A stretch of DNA of 64,000 nucleotides, from NCBI GenBank assembly GCA_002839375.1, contig PGXY01000002.1, forward strand, positions 42,764 through 106,763, in the 5' to 3' direction. The DNA comes from Spirochaetae bacterium HGW-Spirochaetae-1 (GTDB lineage Bacteria > Spirochaetota > UBA4802 > UBA5550). Every line of letters begins with the position of its first letter. The stretch's first letter is position 1. This document shows, piece by piece, positions 44,622 through 53,408 of the stretch. The notes under the pieces were generated by a model. The model ran no database searches. It was not told where the DNA came from and saw only the letters and a program-made list of their open reading frames with translations. Position numbers and translations under genes: made by a program.

Positions 44622-47132
44622 TTAAAACCTGTTATGGCTGATTCGTTCAATCACTTCGTCCTGCAGTTCCCGGCCAACGGTGGTGAAATAGGCGTTATAT
44701 CCCGTTATTCGTACCAGGAGATGACGATAATCCTGGGGATGCATCTGCGCTTCTTTCAGCATGACGGGGTCCAGCATGTTTATCTGGAGGGCCGTGCCGC
44801 CGTTTTCCGCATATCCGCGGAGAAAGGCCTTGAATTTGTCCCGGTGCTCCGGGTCACGAAGAATCGAAGGGTTGAAAGTGATGGTGTGGCTTGCTCCGTT
44901 GGGCAGTTCGTTCAGGTAATCATCCCAGTTGCCCATGCCGTCGGGCGCTTTCCCTCCCAGAACCTTGCCCACGGAGTTGGTATTGGCCGTGGGACCGTTG
45001 ATATCGGCGCCGTTGGACGGGCAGATGGCATTGGAAAGAAACTGGCCCCGGGGCCGTCCGTCAGCGCTTGCTGCCATGATATACCCGTCACCGGCCCAGT
45101 AGTTCCAGCTCAGCATGCCGGGCCTGTAGCGCCGTCCCGTTGATTTCGTTGAGTGCTTCCATGTTTCATCGCACCACAGCTTCATGACCCGCCTTGCCAT
45201 ATCATCGGCTTCGTTGTCGTCGCGGCCGTATTTCGGCGTCTTGTTTTTCGCCATGGCCTGGAGTATGGGATACCCCTCCCAGTTGTTCCGCAGGGCGGCG
45301 ACAAGTTCATCCATGGTGCAGGCTTTCTTGTCGAAGACCAGGTATTTAATGGCCAGGAGGGAATCCACTGTAGTGGCATAAGTGACGGCCTCCAGAGTAG
45401 TAAAACTCAATTCGGCGCCGCCCTGGGTGATATCCCTGGCTTTTTCAGCGCATCCCTTCACCATGCAGGAGAGGTAGGGCGTGGGGAAAAAGCGGGCTCG
45501 CAGTGATTCCGATATTTCATAGAGCCCGGCACATTTCCCTATGATGTATGCCGTCTGTTCCGCATAGGCCTTCCAGAATTCGTCCCAGGTTTTAAATGAC
45601 ATGGCATTGCCCGTGGCCGGGCCGTCCTGCCTGACGGGTTCGGTTTTTCCCGTCATGGGGTCCGTGAAGGGGAGCAGGTCCTTTCCACCGGTCAGGGCCA
45701 GTTCTACGGCCTTCAGGAGATTCAGGTTGTTGTCCACGGTGCCGGACCGGTCATTGCCCACCATGGTGTTCTCAAGACAGCCCACGGGCGCGTATTCATG
45801 CACATTGTCTTTGTTGATGAGATGCTGCAGACCTGTTTTCTCGGCCTGGAAAATCATGCCGGCCATGGAGCGTTCATCAAAATTGAGCAGAAAAGGCGCG
45901 CCCTGGCTCGATTCGATCATGCCGACAATTTTGTTCAGCAGCTCTTCAGGGCTGTTGCGGTGAAGCCGTACATTGGGTTTTGGCTCCAGTATGGGGGACA
46001 TCTCGTCGATGACCTCGAGGATGACATAGGTGAGCTCATTGGTCATATCCTGCCCGCCCTTGCCGAGACCCGAGAGTGTTATAAGCTGGCCGAAACCGGC
46101 GGTAATCCCCTGGTTGCCGTTTCGTATCATGGCGTCATAGGCCGTGTTGGCATGCACCCAGAAGCACTTCAGTATTTCCTTGGCGAATTCACGTTCCATG
46201 CCCTCGCGTATTGATTGCTCGTAATAGGGCAGGAGGTACTGGTCCACGCGTCCGAAGGATATCCCGGCACCGGGATAGTTTTCGTCGGTCATGACCAGCA
46301 TATGGTTCAGCCACAGTGCCTGAAGGGCTTCCCAGAAAGTTGAGGCCGGTTCCCAGGGGACTTTTTCCAGGTTTTCCGCCATGGCCAGGAGTTCGTCTCT
46401 GCGCTGCGGGTCTTTCTCGTTTTCCGATAATGACCGGCACAGTTCCGCGTATCGGGCCGCCAGGTCTCTGGCAGTGGTGGCGGCGGTAAGCATGGCAAGC
46501 AGCTGCTTACCGGCCGGACCCTTCTTGCGCTTTTTATCCAGGGCGTTATAATGAGCGGTCAGATCAGCGTGCACGCCTTTCCAGCCCAGCTTCAGCAGAC
46601 GTTCATGGCCGGGGATAAGGTGTCCGCTCGTGGCCCCGGCATTGCCGTAGCCATGATCATGGAACCATTTCATACGGGCCCGTGCACCCTTTTTACCTTT
46701 CACAAGGCGGTTCCATTCCCTGCTTTCTTTTTCCGTGAAGCACATGGACGTCTGTATATTGAAGCGGGCACCGGCCAGCAGGTCACCGGGGAGCAGTTCG
46801 CAGGGCACGTACTTGACTATGGCCTCACGGACAAACCAGGCGCGCCTTTCCACGAGGCTCCAGTCCCAGAACTTTTCATGAAGTTCAACCTTCCGTGCCC
46901 CCTGCAGGTAGGAGGCGCCCAGGGTGTTCAGGAGTGTATATGATTCGGGAACAATGTAGAAAGTCATTTCGTTGTAAATGACGTCCCAGGGAGTTCCCGT
47001 TGTCCACGCGGTAAATTCATTATTCCACCTTCGCTCCGTTCCCTGGAAATAATAGTCGCGGAGCCACTGTATGCGGGGGGACAGACCCTCCGGTTCCTTT
47101 ATCGCGTAATCATGTGCCGATGTCGTTTTCAT
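44622..47132 (-). CDS. Glycyl radical enzyme (decarboxylase/lyase type, not PFL)
   Basis: An 836-residue glycyl radical enzyme. The radical site is Gly811 in RITGYNAYF; the catalytic cysteine is Cys452 in VGCLEN with Glu454 as C-x-E. There is one cysteine, not the CC pair of pyruvate formate-lyase. C-x-E is seen in dehydratases and decarboxylases such as arylacetate decarboxylases, choline lyase and diol dehydratases. N-terminal WNNEFTAWTTGTPWD is distinctive, but I do not recognise the substrate. The start at 47132 has GGAGG six bases upstream. It is in an operon with gntR, its activase and a flavoprotein. Confidence 0.9.
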   Translation of the reverse strand: MKTTSAHDYAIKEPEGLSPRIQWLRDYYFQGTERRWNNEFTAWTTGTPWDVIYNEMTFYIVPESYTLLNTLGASYLQGARKVELHEKFWDWSLVERRAWFVREAIVKYVPCELLPGDLLAGARFNIQTSMCFTEKESREWNRLVKGKKGARARMKWFHDHGYGNAGATSGHLIPGHERLLKLGWKGVHADLTAHYNALDKKRKKGPAGKQLLAMLTAATTARDLAARYAELCRSLSENEKDPQRRDELLAMAENLEKVPWEPASTFWEALQALWLNHMLVMTDENYPGAGISFGRVDQYLLPYYEQSIREGMEREFAKEILKCFWVHANTAYDAMIRNGNQGITAGFGQLITLSGLGKGGQDMTNELTYVILEVIDEMSPILEPKPNVRLHRNSPEELLNKIVGMIESSQGAPFLLNFDERSMAGMIFQAEKTGLQHLINKDNVHEYAPVGCLENTMVGNDRSGTVDNNLNLLKAVELALTGGKDLLPFTDPMTGKTEPVRQDGPATGNAMSFKTWDEFWKAYAEQTAYIIGKCAGLYEISESLRARFFPTPYLSCMVKGCAEKARDITQGGAELSFTTLEAVTYATTVDSLLAIKYLVFDKKACTMDELVAALRNNWEGYPILQAMAKNKTPKYGRDDNEADDMARRVMKLWCDETWKHSTKSTGRRYRPGMLSWNYWAGDGYIMAASADGRPRGQFLSNAICPSNGADINGPTANTNSVGKVLGGKAPDGMGNWDDYLNELPNGASHTITFNPSILRDPEHRDKFKAFLRGYAENGGTALQINMLDPVMLKEAQMHPQDYRHLLVRITGYNAYFTTVGRELQDEVIERISHNRF

Positions 47133-47169
47133 TGAAGCCTCCATTGTCCGATATACTTTTTAACAGCAG

Positions 47170-47898
47170 CTACTCTCCAGCCGGCATGCTACGCAGGTGT
47201 TTTTCACCGTGGGCGAGCATGCTCCGCATAACCGATACGGCCTTTTTTGTATCATGTAACTCCAGTGCCTGCACCATATCGCGGTGAAAGCCATGAACAC
47301 GCATGATTACCTCGTGGTCTTTAAAGAACTGGCCTGACAGATTGGTATAGATCTTACGGAATGAATTAAGAATAAGGGGATAAATGGCGTTTCCCGTGGC
47401 CAGGGACACCAGGAGATGAAATTCGAAATCAAGGTTCGTCACGATTTCCGTGTTCTTGTAATTGATCGATGCCTCAATTTTCAGGATATCATTAAGCTCT
47501 TTCATCTGATCAGCGGTGCGGTTTTCAGCGGCCAGCCGGGCAAATTCCGTTTCGAGAAGGGATCTCATCTGCAGCATGCTGTCAAAGAGATGGGGTTCCA
47601 GTTTTCCTTTGTGATACTGGATCAGGGAGGAAAGCAGTGTTAGAGAACCCTCTCGGCGGTAATCGTTGACAACAGCCCCGGCGCGGGGTTTCATGCTCAC
47701 CAGCCCCCGGGAGGCAAGCTCGATAAGGCCTTCATGAACAACGGGACGGCTGACGCCGAGCTGCACGGCCAGTTCTCTTTCTGAAGGAAGTTTTTCACCG
47801 ATTTTCAGTTTTCCCGAGAGTATCAGTTCTTCAAAACGGGTGACAAACACATCTTTCAGGCTATCGGCCTTCAGCGGTTCCAGAATGTGCTCCAGCAT
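47170..47898 (-). CDS. GntR-family (FadR subfamily) regulator
   Basis: A 242-residue regulator. A winged helix-turn-helix (about 12-75, LPSERELAVQLGVSRPVVHE) is followed by an FCD effector domain with the DFEFHLLVSLATGN helix and a late histidine in LAHGEKHL that can bind metal or a ligand. The start at 47898 has GGAGG at the right spacing; the longer frame begins before the predicted transcription start. It is the first gene of the glycyl radical operon and probably controls it; an operator-like site is at the start (47919-47929). Confidence 0.88.
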   Translation of the reverse strand: MLEHILEPLKADSLKDVFVTRFEELILSGKLKIGEKLPSERELAVQLGVSRPVVHEGLIELASRGLVSMKPRAGAVVNDYRREGSLTLLSSLIQYHKGKLEPHLFDSMLQMRSLLETEFARLAAENRTADQMKELNDILKIEASINYKNTEIVTNLDFEFHLLVSLATGNAIYPLILNSFRKIYTNLSGQFFKDHEVIMRVHGFHRDMVQALELHDTKKAVSVMRSMLAHGEKHLRSMPAGE

Positions 47899-47918
47899 TG
47901 TTCCTCCGTTACGGCAGA

Positions 47919-47929
47919 TGGTATTACCA
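47919..47929. promoter_or_regulatory. FadR-like operator TGGTATTACCA
   Basis: TGGTATTACCA is a perfect 5+1+5 palindrome of the TGGT-N3-ACCA type bound by FadR-subfamily GntR proteins. It lies over the predicted transcription start of gntR, implying autoregulation and control of the whole operon. Confidence 0.65.
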
Positions 47930-47935
47930 CATGCC

Positions 47936-47964
47936 ATATTATGTCTTGTTTCTATTTTTGTCAA
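47936..47964 (-). promoter_or_regulatory. Promoter of the gntR-glycyl radical operon
   Basis: On the minus strand TTGACA (47964-47959), 17 bases and TAATAT (47941-47936). It starts transcription near 47929, inside the operator. Confidence 0.65.
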
Positions 47965-48012
47965 GTTCTTTTACCTGATATAACCGGCCCGGATAAAGAA
48001 GGTAATAATAAT

Positions 48013-48145
48013 TCACGCAAAGTCGCAGAGGCGCAAAGTTTTTTTAATGTTTTTATTTGAATCTCACCGACAACCTTTAAATCAGGAAGTGATATACTTA
48101 CATTGTTTCCAGCATAACGCTTTGCGTCTTAGCGTCTTTGCGTGA
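48013..48145. repeat. 133-bp inverted-repeat element with CGCAAAG units
   Basis: Two 26-base arms (48013-48038 and 48120-48145) match in 22 positions and flank 81 bases of non-coding sequence. Each arm contains three tandem 8-base units of the type CGCAAAGN; the outer ends TCACGCAAAG / CTTTGCGTGA are perfect. It could be a folded RNA, a MITE-like element or a protein-binding array. A further palindrome ACCTGATTTCAGGT (48163-48176) and TATTGTACAATA (48225-48236) lie in the same gap. Confidence 0.7.
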
Positions 48146-48330
48146 TTTTACTCTTTATTTTCACCTGATTTCAGGTATTGAGACAAAATCCCAACAATAC
48201 GAAATGAGCCATTTTTTAATTTTGTATTGTACAATATCGATGTTATATCGGAAAATGCGGGGTCAGAGCATTGAGGTCAATGCATGTAAGTTATTTGTAT
48301 ATTCAAAATAGTTTAACATGGATATTGTTA

Positions 48331-48723
48331 ATGGTTAATGTAAAACATGAGCTGGAGAAGATGCAGAAGCACCGGGAGAGCTACTATCCTGCATTGCAGA
48401 AAATGCTGGTGCTTTACGAAGAAAACAAGGATAAAAATCAGCTGATTCAATTACGTGATGATCCCCATATTCTGATAATTCTTGAGCTCAGGGATATCGG
48501 TTATATTGAACAAGACGCCCTTACCGTTGAAAAAACTTTCAACATCATATCAGCTGTGTGGTACAATGGCGCGTATCCCCTGACGGAGAAGGGTGATACT
48601 TTTTTTGCCGGGAATGCCGGACAGCGGGTCACGCATGGTTTGAGATATATATTAATCAAGGCAGGCATTATCGCCGCGGTCATAATTCTCTTATCCGTAT
48701 TGTATAGAAGTATTTTTTACTGA
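48331..48723 (+). CDS. Small protein with C-terminal membrane anchor
   Basis: About 130 residues. A charged helical N-terminal domain (1-95) ends in one hydrophobic segment (about 108-127, IKAGIIAAVIILLSVLY), so it is a tail-anchored membrane protein facing the cytoplasm. I recognise no family. The start at 48331 (ATG, weak GGA site) is uncertain; a TTG at 48271 is longer. The Smr-like gene starts 13 bases after the stop, so they may be co-transcribed. Plausible but not confidently functional. Confidence 0.6.
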   Translation: MVNVKHELEKMQKHRESYYPALQKMLVLYEENKDKNQLIQLRDDPHILIILELRDIGYIEQDALTVEKTFNIISAVWYNGAYPLTEKGDTFFAGNAGQRVTHGLRYILIKAGIIAAVIILLSVLYRSIFY

Positions 48724-48736
48724 GGATGACTTTTTG

Positions 48737-49030
48737 ATGGAATTCGGGAAAGAGGTGGACCTGCATCATTTTCATCCCCGTGATACGAAGGCCGTCGTTG
48801 AGGAGTTCTTGAGACAGGCCGTGGAGAAGGGGTATGTACGTGTCAGGATTGTGCACGGGAAGGGACGTTCGCAGAAAAAGAGCCAGGTCTATGCCATTTT
48901 GCAGGGCCACAGGCAGGTGAAGGCCTATCACGATGAAGGTGCAAACTGGGGCGCCACGGTCGTTTTTCTTAACAGTTCAGGCGAAGATAGGGATTTTTCA
49001 GGAGAACAGGAATACACCACGAAACAGTGA
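48737..49030 (+). CDS. Smr domain protein
   Basis: A 97-residue protein with a single Smr-like domain: the start motif VDLHHFHPRDTKAVVEEFL, then VRIVHGKGRSQKK with the conserved HGKG, and an end ATVVFLN. Smr domains in MutS2 and related proteins bind or nick nucleic acids; the DLHxH start is shared with nuclease-active members. The terminal 18 residues are acidic. The ATG follows a GAGGATGA site a little far upstream; the TTG at 48734 is another start. It probably acts on DNA or RNA alone, without MutS. Confidence 0.75.
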   Translation: MEFGKEVDLHHFHPRDTKAVVEEFLRQAVEKGYVRVRIVHGKGRSQKKSQVYAILQGHRQVKAYHDEGANWGATVVFLNSSGEDRDFSGEQEYTTKQ

Positions 49031-49131
49031 TGGTAATTTTCTTGCATTTTACAGGGCTTTTCTGCCTTAATGCAGTATTTTAAATGAGGAACCTTGCCAG
49101 GGAGAATGACCCTGTTAAAGAACGGAAGGCT

Positions 49132-50265
49132 ATGGCAATAAAAGAACAGAAATATACGCTCATCATCAATAATGGTCCTGCCGATGGATTTGAAGTCAGG
49201 GAGATGGATAAGAAGGATTTTCTCGCTGAAACGTCCAGGCTTCTCCAGCGTCCAAAAAAAATCTTTCTCGGACTCGGCGATTTTCTGGAAGTGGGCGACT
49301 ATAAAAAACTCATGGACTCCGTCTTCTTCGATAAAGAGGGTGTCCTTTTTGAAAACATCCTGGACAAGAACAACAGGAAGATATCCGAAGAAGGGAATAT
49401 CCCTTTTTCCTTTTTCAAACTGGCCGTATATTTCCCCGATTTTCTCCTGCGGGAGGTACCCACGTTCTGCGTTTCGGTTATCGGCAAAAAAGCACGACTC
49501 TTTCCCGGGTCATTGAACTTTATCAAGTATATAAAAGAATATGATCCACTGGTTCTCAGCGCCATGCCGTATGAGATCGCCATTGAATTCGTTAAAAGGG
49601 TAGGGCTTGGAGATAAAAATCTTATATCCACGGAATACCGGATCAAAAGGAATGAGAAGCACAAGGATGTATATGCCGGTGATATTAAGCGCTTTATCTC
49701 CGGTGACCGGAAGAGCCTGGAAATCGAAAAACACCTGGGAGGCCTGGACCTGAGAAATGAGGATATCGTCTACATCGGGAGCGGCGAGTCAGGCGTTAAA
49801 ACGTTCTCGCAGGTTAATTCCGTGGCCTTCAATCCCCCGTCAAATATAGCTTCGGAATCCCGCCTTACCCTGTACGGTTCTTCTCTGGAATCCATGCTCA
49901 TCCTTTTTAACTTCGACGGTGAACTGGACGGAGTCCTTTCTTCGAGTCCATGGGAGGAATTTATACCCTCCCTGGTCGTGTATTCGGCCCAGAAGGGCAA
50001 ATCCAGAGAGCTCCTCAAGCTGGAGTATGAGCACCTGGTTCTGCAGAACAATATTATCGGTCAGCGCATCGAGCACTCCGGCGACAGCTATGCCTCGGTG
50101 GAAAGGGAAATAGACGTGACTTTCGGTGCTTCTTTCGTGGACATGAAGGAAGTACGTGAGATGATCAGCAAAAGAATGCATGAATACAAGGACAACCCCC
50201 AGGAACTGGTGAAGGAAATATATCGCATTGCCAAGCAGCGTTATAAGAACTTTTGCACGGTCTGA
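49132..50265 (+). CDS. HAD-like protein of unknown function
   Basis: About 377 residues. Parts look like a HAD-superfamily fold: AMPYEIAIEFVKRVGLG, a STEYRIKRNEKHK segment, AGDIKRF and IVYIGSGESGVKTFSQVNSVAFNP (quoted in part), resembling archaeal EhaR-type proteins, whose function is unknown. The usual N-terminal nucleophile motif DxDxT is not evident (IINNGPADGF), so catalysis is doubtful. The start at 49132 follows GGAAGG; a longer frame begins at 49084. It converges with the EAL gene and has no clear partner. Confidence 0.6.
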   Translation: MAIKEQKYTLIINNGPADGFEVREMDKKDFLAETSRLLQRPKKIFLGLGDFLEVGDYKKLMDSVFFDKEGVLFENILDKNNRKISEEGNIPFSFFKLAVYFPDFLLREVPTFCVSVIGKKARLFPGSLNFIKYIKEYDPLVLSAMPYEIAIEFVKRVGLGDKNLISTEYRIKRNEKHKDVYAGDIKRFISGDRKSLEIEKHLGGLDLRNEDIVYIGSGESGVKTFSQVNSVAFNPPSNIASESRLTLYGSSLESMLILFNFDGELDGVLSSSPWEEFIPSLVVYSAQKGKSRELLKLEYEHLVLQNNIIGQRIEHSGDSYASVEREIDVTFGASFVDMKEVREMISKRMHEYKDNPQELVKEIYRIAKQRYKNFCTV

Positions 50266-50296
50266 CAATCGGTATACTAATCCAGTGTGGAAGGAG

Positions 50297-53137
50297 TTAT
50301 CTGGCAAGGAACGTTTCTTCGAGAAATTCCGGTGACTGCGGTTTGCTGAAATAGTATCCCTGGAATTTATCGCAGTTATGTTGAATCAAAAATTCAAGCT
50401 GTTCTTTTGTTTCAACACCTTCGGCAACGACTTCAAATCCCAGGTCATGTGACAGTTGAATGATATGTTTTGATATGGCCGATGATTTTTTATCGGAAAG
50501 GATATTCTGAATGAAAGATTTATCGAGTTTTAACGTGTCGATGGGATAATTCTGAAGCTTGTTCAGTGAAGAGTAACCTGTGCCGAAATCATCAACGGCG
50601 ATGGAGAAACCCATCTCTTTCAGTTTCATTATTTTCTGAATGCTGTCATCTTCATTTTCCATAATTCCCGATTCCGTTATCTCCAGCTCGATGTATGCGG
50701 GATCAATGTTTGCCCTCACGATCTCTTCCATGACCTTTTCTGTCAGGTTTTTCTGGCTGAACTGATATGGTGACAGGTTTATTGCAATTTTTCCCGGATT
50801 TAGACCTGATTTCTTCCATTTTTTTAACTGGCCGCAGGTTTGGGCAAGGACGGCATTGCCGATATCCACAATGATACCCGATCTCTCCGCTATGGGGATG
50901 AAGTGGAGGGGAGGGACAAGACCACGTTTGGGACATTGCCATCGGATCAGGGCTTCAAGACCGGTAAGAATTCCATTTCTGTTCATTTGTGGCTGATAAT
51001 GTATGAAAAACTGGTTTTTCTGGACAGCCTTACGCAAATCCTTTTCAATCTCAAAATTATTAAGCATCTCGTCATTAAGGCGTGAGTCGAAAAAATGACA
51101 CATACCCTTCCCCTGTTCCTTGGCGATATACAGGGCTGTCTCACAGTTTTTAATAAGAGTATCGGAATCATCACCATCTGACGGATAGGTGCTGAGACCT
51201 ACACTGGCTGTTACATCTATATAAAGATTGTCGATAAAAAAAGGCTCGGTAAAAATTTTCCCCATATTTTTGACCAGGGCCCCTGCATTTTCCCTGTCCT
51301 TTATGTCTGAGAAGAGAATCAGGAATTTATCTCCCTCAAATCGTGAAAGCTTGTCATCTTTTTTATAGATTGATGCTTCCAGTTTCATGGCTATTTCCTT
51401 TAGAAGTTGATCGCCTATGCGCGGTCCATAGATGGAATTTATATGTTTGAAACGGTCGATACCCAGAAACATTACGGCGAAGACGTATCCTTCTCCTTTT
51501 ATTTTTGCCCTTGCTATTTCTTTTATTACATGCTGTCTGAATAGTTCGCGGTTGGGAAGTCGTGTAAGCTGATCGTAATAGGTGAGTTTATAGACATCAT
51601 GCTCCGCTTTTTTTCTTTTTGAGACATCAATGATGATTCCATCTACGGTATTTTCGAAGTGTGCGATACGTGTGGTTATTTCAATCCAGAAAAGTGAACC
51701 ATCATTTTTTCGCATCTGTATCGCGTCATTATGATAATAACTGTTTTGTCCGCTGTTATTCACCAGAGGGTCGATTTTTTTATTGTCGGGGAAAAAATCA
51801 GTGAGGCGTCTTTTTCCAACAAATTCCTTCTTTGATGAAAAACCAAGAAGATGCTGGCACATCTCATTGGCATTGATGATTAAAAAATCATCAAGCCGGG
51901 CAGTGAACATTCCCACAAGAGCGTTTTCATAAAGATATCGATACTGGCTTTCGCGGTGGAGCAGTTCAATATTCTGGTGTTCGATCAGTGCGCATGCTTC
52001 AATTTCCTGTGTAATGTCATGGCAGTTTATCACCATCCCCTTTATGGAATCATCGTCAAGAAGGTTTGTTATATTATAGGCAAGTGTTTTTATAGAACCG
52101 TTCTTATTGTTAAACTGCATTTTACCTTTCAGGGTGGACCTTGATTTTCCAAGGGGACCTTCTAAAAGGTAAAGGACTTTCTGTTTTCCATCAGCGGCAA
52201 GGAAATCCCATACGGGACGGCCCAGTAATTCGTCGGGATCATAGCCGGTAATGGATCTGGCCGCAGGGCTGATATAGGTGAGAACCCCCCGGGAGTCAAT
52301 TATGGCTATGGCATCAAAGCTGTATTCGATCATTTTGCGGAATTTTCCCTCACTGCTGAGAAGCAGATTCCGGGCTTCCACCAGCGGTGAAATGTCCACG
52401 GCAATGCCGCGGTAACCGCTGATCCGGCCTTCCGTCTCCATGGGTGATAGAAACAGGTTTATTGGTATAAGTGTATCGTTTTTACATTTTAAACTGTGTG
52501 AATGTTTAACGCGGCACTGTCCGGAAAGGAGTTTTTCGGTGATGGCTGTAATTGATTTATCGCTGTCGATAAGCTCAAAGGCGTTTATTGTATTGAGTTC
52601 ATCATAGGTATATCCCAGGATTTCAATCGCCTTTCGGTTGACAAATAATATTTTTCCCCTGCTGTCTATTTCAAAAACTATTTCCGGAAGGGAGTTGATC
52701 ATTGTGAAATATTTTTCTCTGCTTTCAAGGTAATTAAGCTCCATGTTCATGGAATCGGAGGCATCGCTCAGGATAAGGATGCCGGTCTTGTCATCGAGCA
52801 GTACGATATGCCGGTAATAAAAGCGCTGCCGGCACGTTATCATAATAGAATCACTTTTAATTGCCGGGTACCCGGTTTTATTGTTCATGATTTCGGATAT
52901 AAGCCCGGGCTTTATCATGGAAGAAAAAATGTTTTCATGATCATCATTATTGATAATACCGTAGGTGTCTCTGAAGGACCTGTTGGCATATTGTAAGCAC
53001 GACATGCATAAAATGTCGCTACAGGTCGTTTCTTTTATAAAAAAGAAGGTTGCCGGAAAGGGAAGGTGCTCGAAAAAAAGCTGAAAAATATTTTCGGAAG
53101 CTGTTTCGTCTATAACGTTGCGATTGCCCTGATTCAT
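50297..53137 (-). CDS. PAS-GGDEF-EAL protein (EAL intact, GGDEF degenerate)
   Basis: A 946-residue protein with about four PAS-like regions (residues 15-520). The GGDEF domain (about 535-700) has the active loop EGDKF (about 601-605) instead of GG[DE]EF, so it is probably not a cyclase but may bind GTP. The EAL domain has all catalytic signatures: EALIRW (728-733), ELEITESG, DDFGTGYSSL, LKLDKSF and AEGVET. It should hydrolyse cyclic di-GMP. AGGAACA precedes the ATG. No membrane segment. It may be regulated by redox or ligand binding to PAS domains. Confidence 0.9.
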   Translation of the reverse strand: MNQGNRNVIDETASENIFQLFFEHLPFPATFFFIKETTCSDILCMSCLQYANRSFRDTYGIINNDDHENIFSSMIKPGLISEIMNNKTGYPAIKSDSIMITCRQRFYYRHIVLLDDKTGILILSDASDSMNMELNYLESREKYFTMINSLPEIVFEIDSRGKILFVNRKAIEILGYTYDELNTINAFELIDSDKSITAITEKLLSGQCRVKHSHSLKCKNDTLIPINLFLSPMETEGRISGYRGIAVDISPLVEARNLLLSSEGKFRKMIEYSFDAIAIIDSRGVLTYISPAARSITGYDPDELLGRPVWDFLAADGKQKVLYLLEGPLGKSRSTLKGKMQFNNKNGSIKTLAYNITNLLDDDSIKGMVINCHDITQEIEACALIEHQNIELLHRESQYRYLYENALVGMFTARLDDFLIINANEMCQHLLGFSSKKEFVGKRRLTDFFPDNKKIDPLVNNSGQNSYYHNDAIQMRKNDGSLFWIEITTRIAHFENTVDGIIIDVSKRKKAEHDVYKLTYYDQLTRLPNRELFRQHVIKEIARAKIKGEGYVFAVMFLGIDRFKHINSIYGPRIGDQLLKEIAMKLEASIYKKDDKLSRFEGDKFLILFSDIKDRENAGALVKNMGKIFTEPFFIDNLYIDVTASVGLSTYPSDGDDSDTLIKNCETALYIAKEQGKGMCHFFDSRLNDEMLNNFEIEKDLRKAVQKNQFFIHYQPQMNRNGILTGLEALIRWQCPKRGLVPPLHFIPIAERSGIIVDIGNAVLAQTCGQLKKWKKSGLNPGKIAINLSPYQFSQKNLTEKVMEEIVRANIDPAYIELEITESGIMENEDDSIQKIMKLKEMGFSIAVDDFGTGYSSLNKLQNYPIDTLKLDKSFIQNILSDKKSSAISKHIIQLSHDLGFEVVAEGVETKEQLEFLIQHNCDKFQGYYFSKPQSPEFLEETFLAR

Positions 53138-53408
53138 TGTTCCTGCGTTGAAAAATTTTTAAGTAATGAATGACCCTATATGGTCCACTCCTTTACATCT
53201 GAAAACAGAATGATAAATAAAAATCACAACAAGAGACATTTTTTTATTGAAAAAAAAGCCCACCTGTGCGGAATAGCAATAATTATAAATTCAAACATCA
53301 GTACTGTGTAGTGTGAAAAACGGGTAATTGTGGGGAAAATTTTTTCATTAAAAAAGTATTAGCATTATGCAAATAATTATAAATACGATCAGAATCATCA
53401 GGAGGAGT

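Noticed and set aside
47965..48330. Possible CRISPR array or tandem repeat in the CGCAAAG region
   Set aside because: There are only two arms in inverted orientation, with short internal units and no spacer-repeat regularity.
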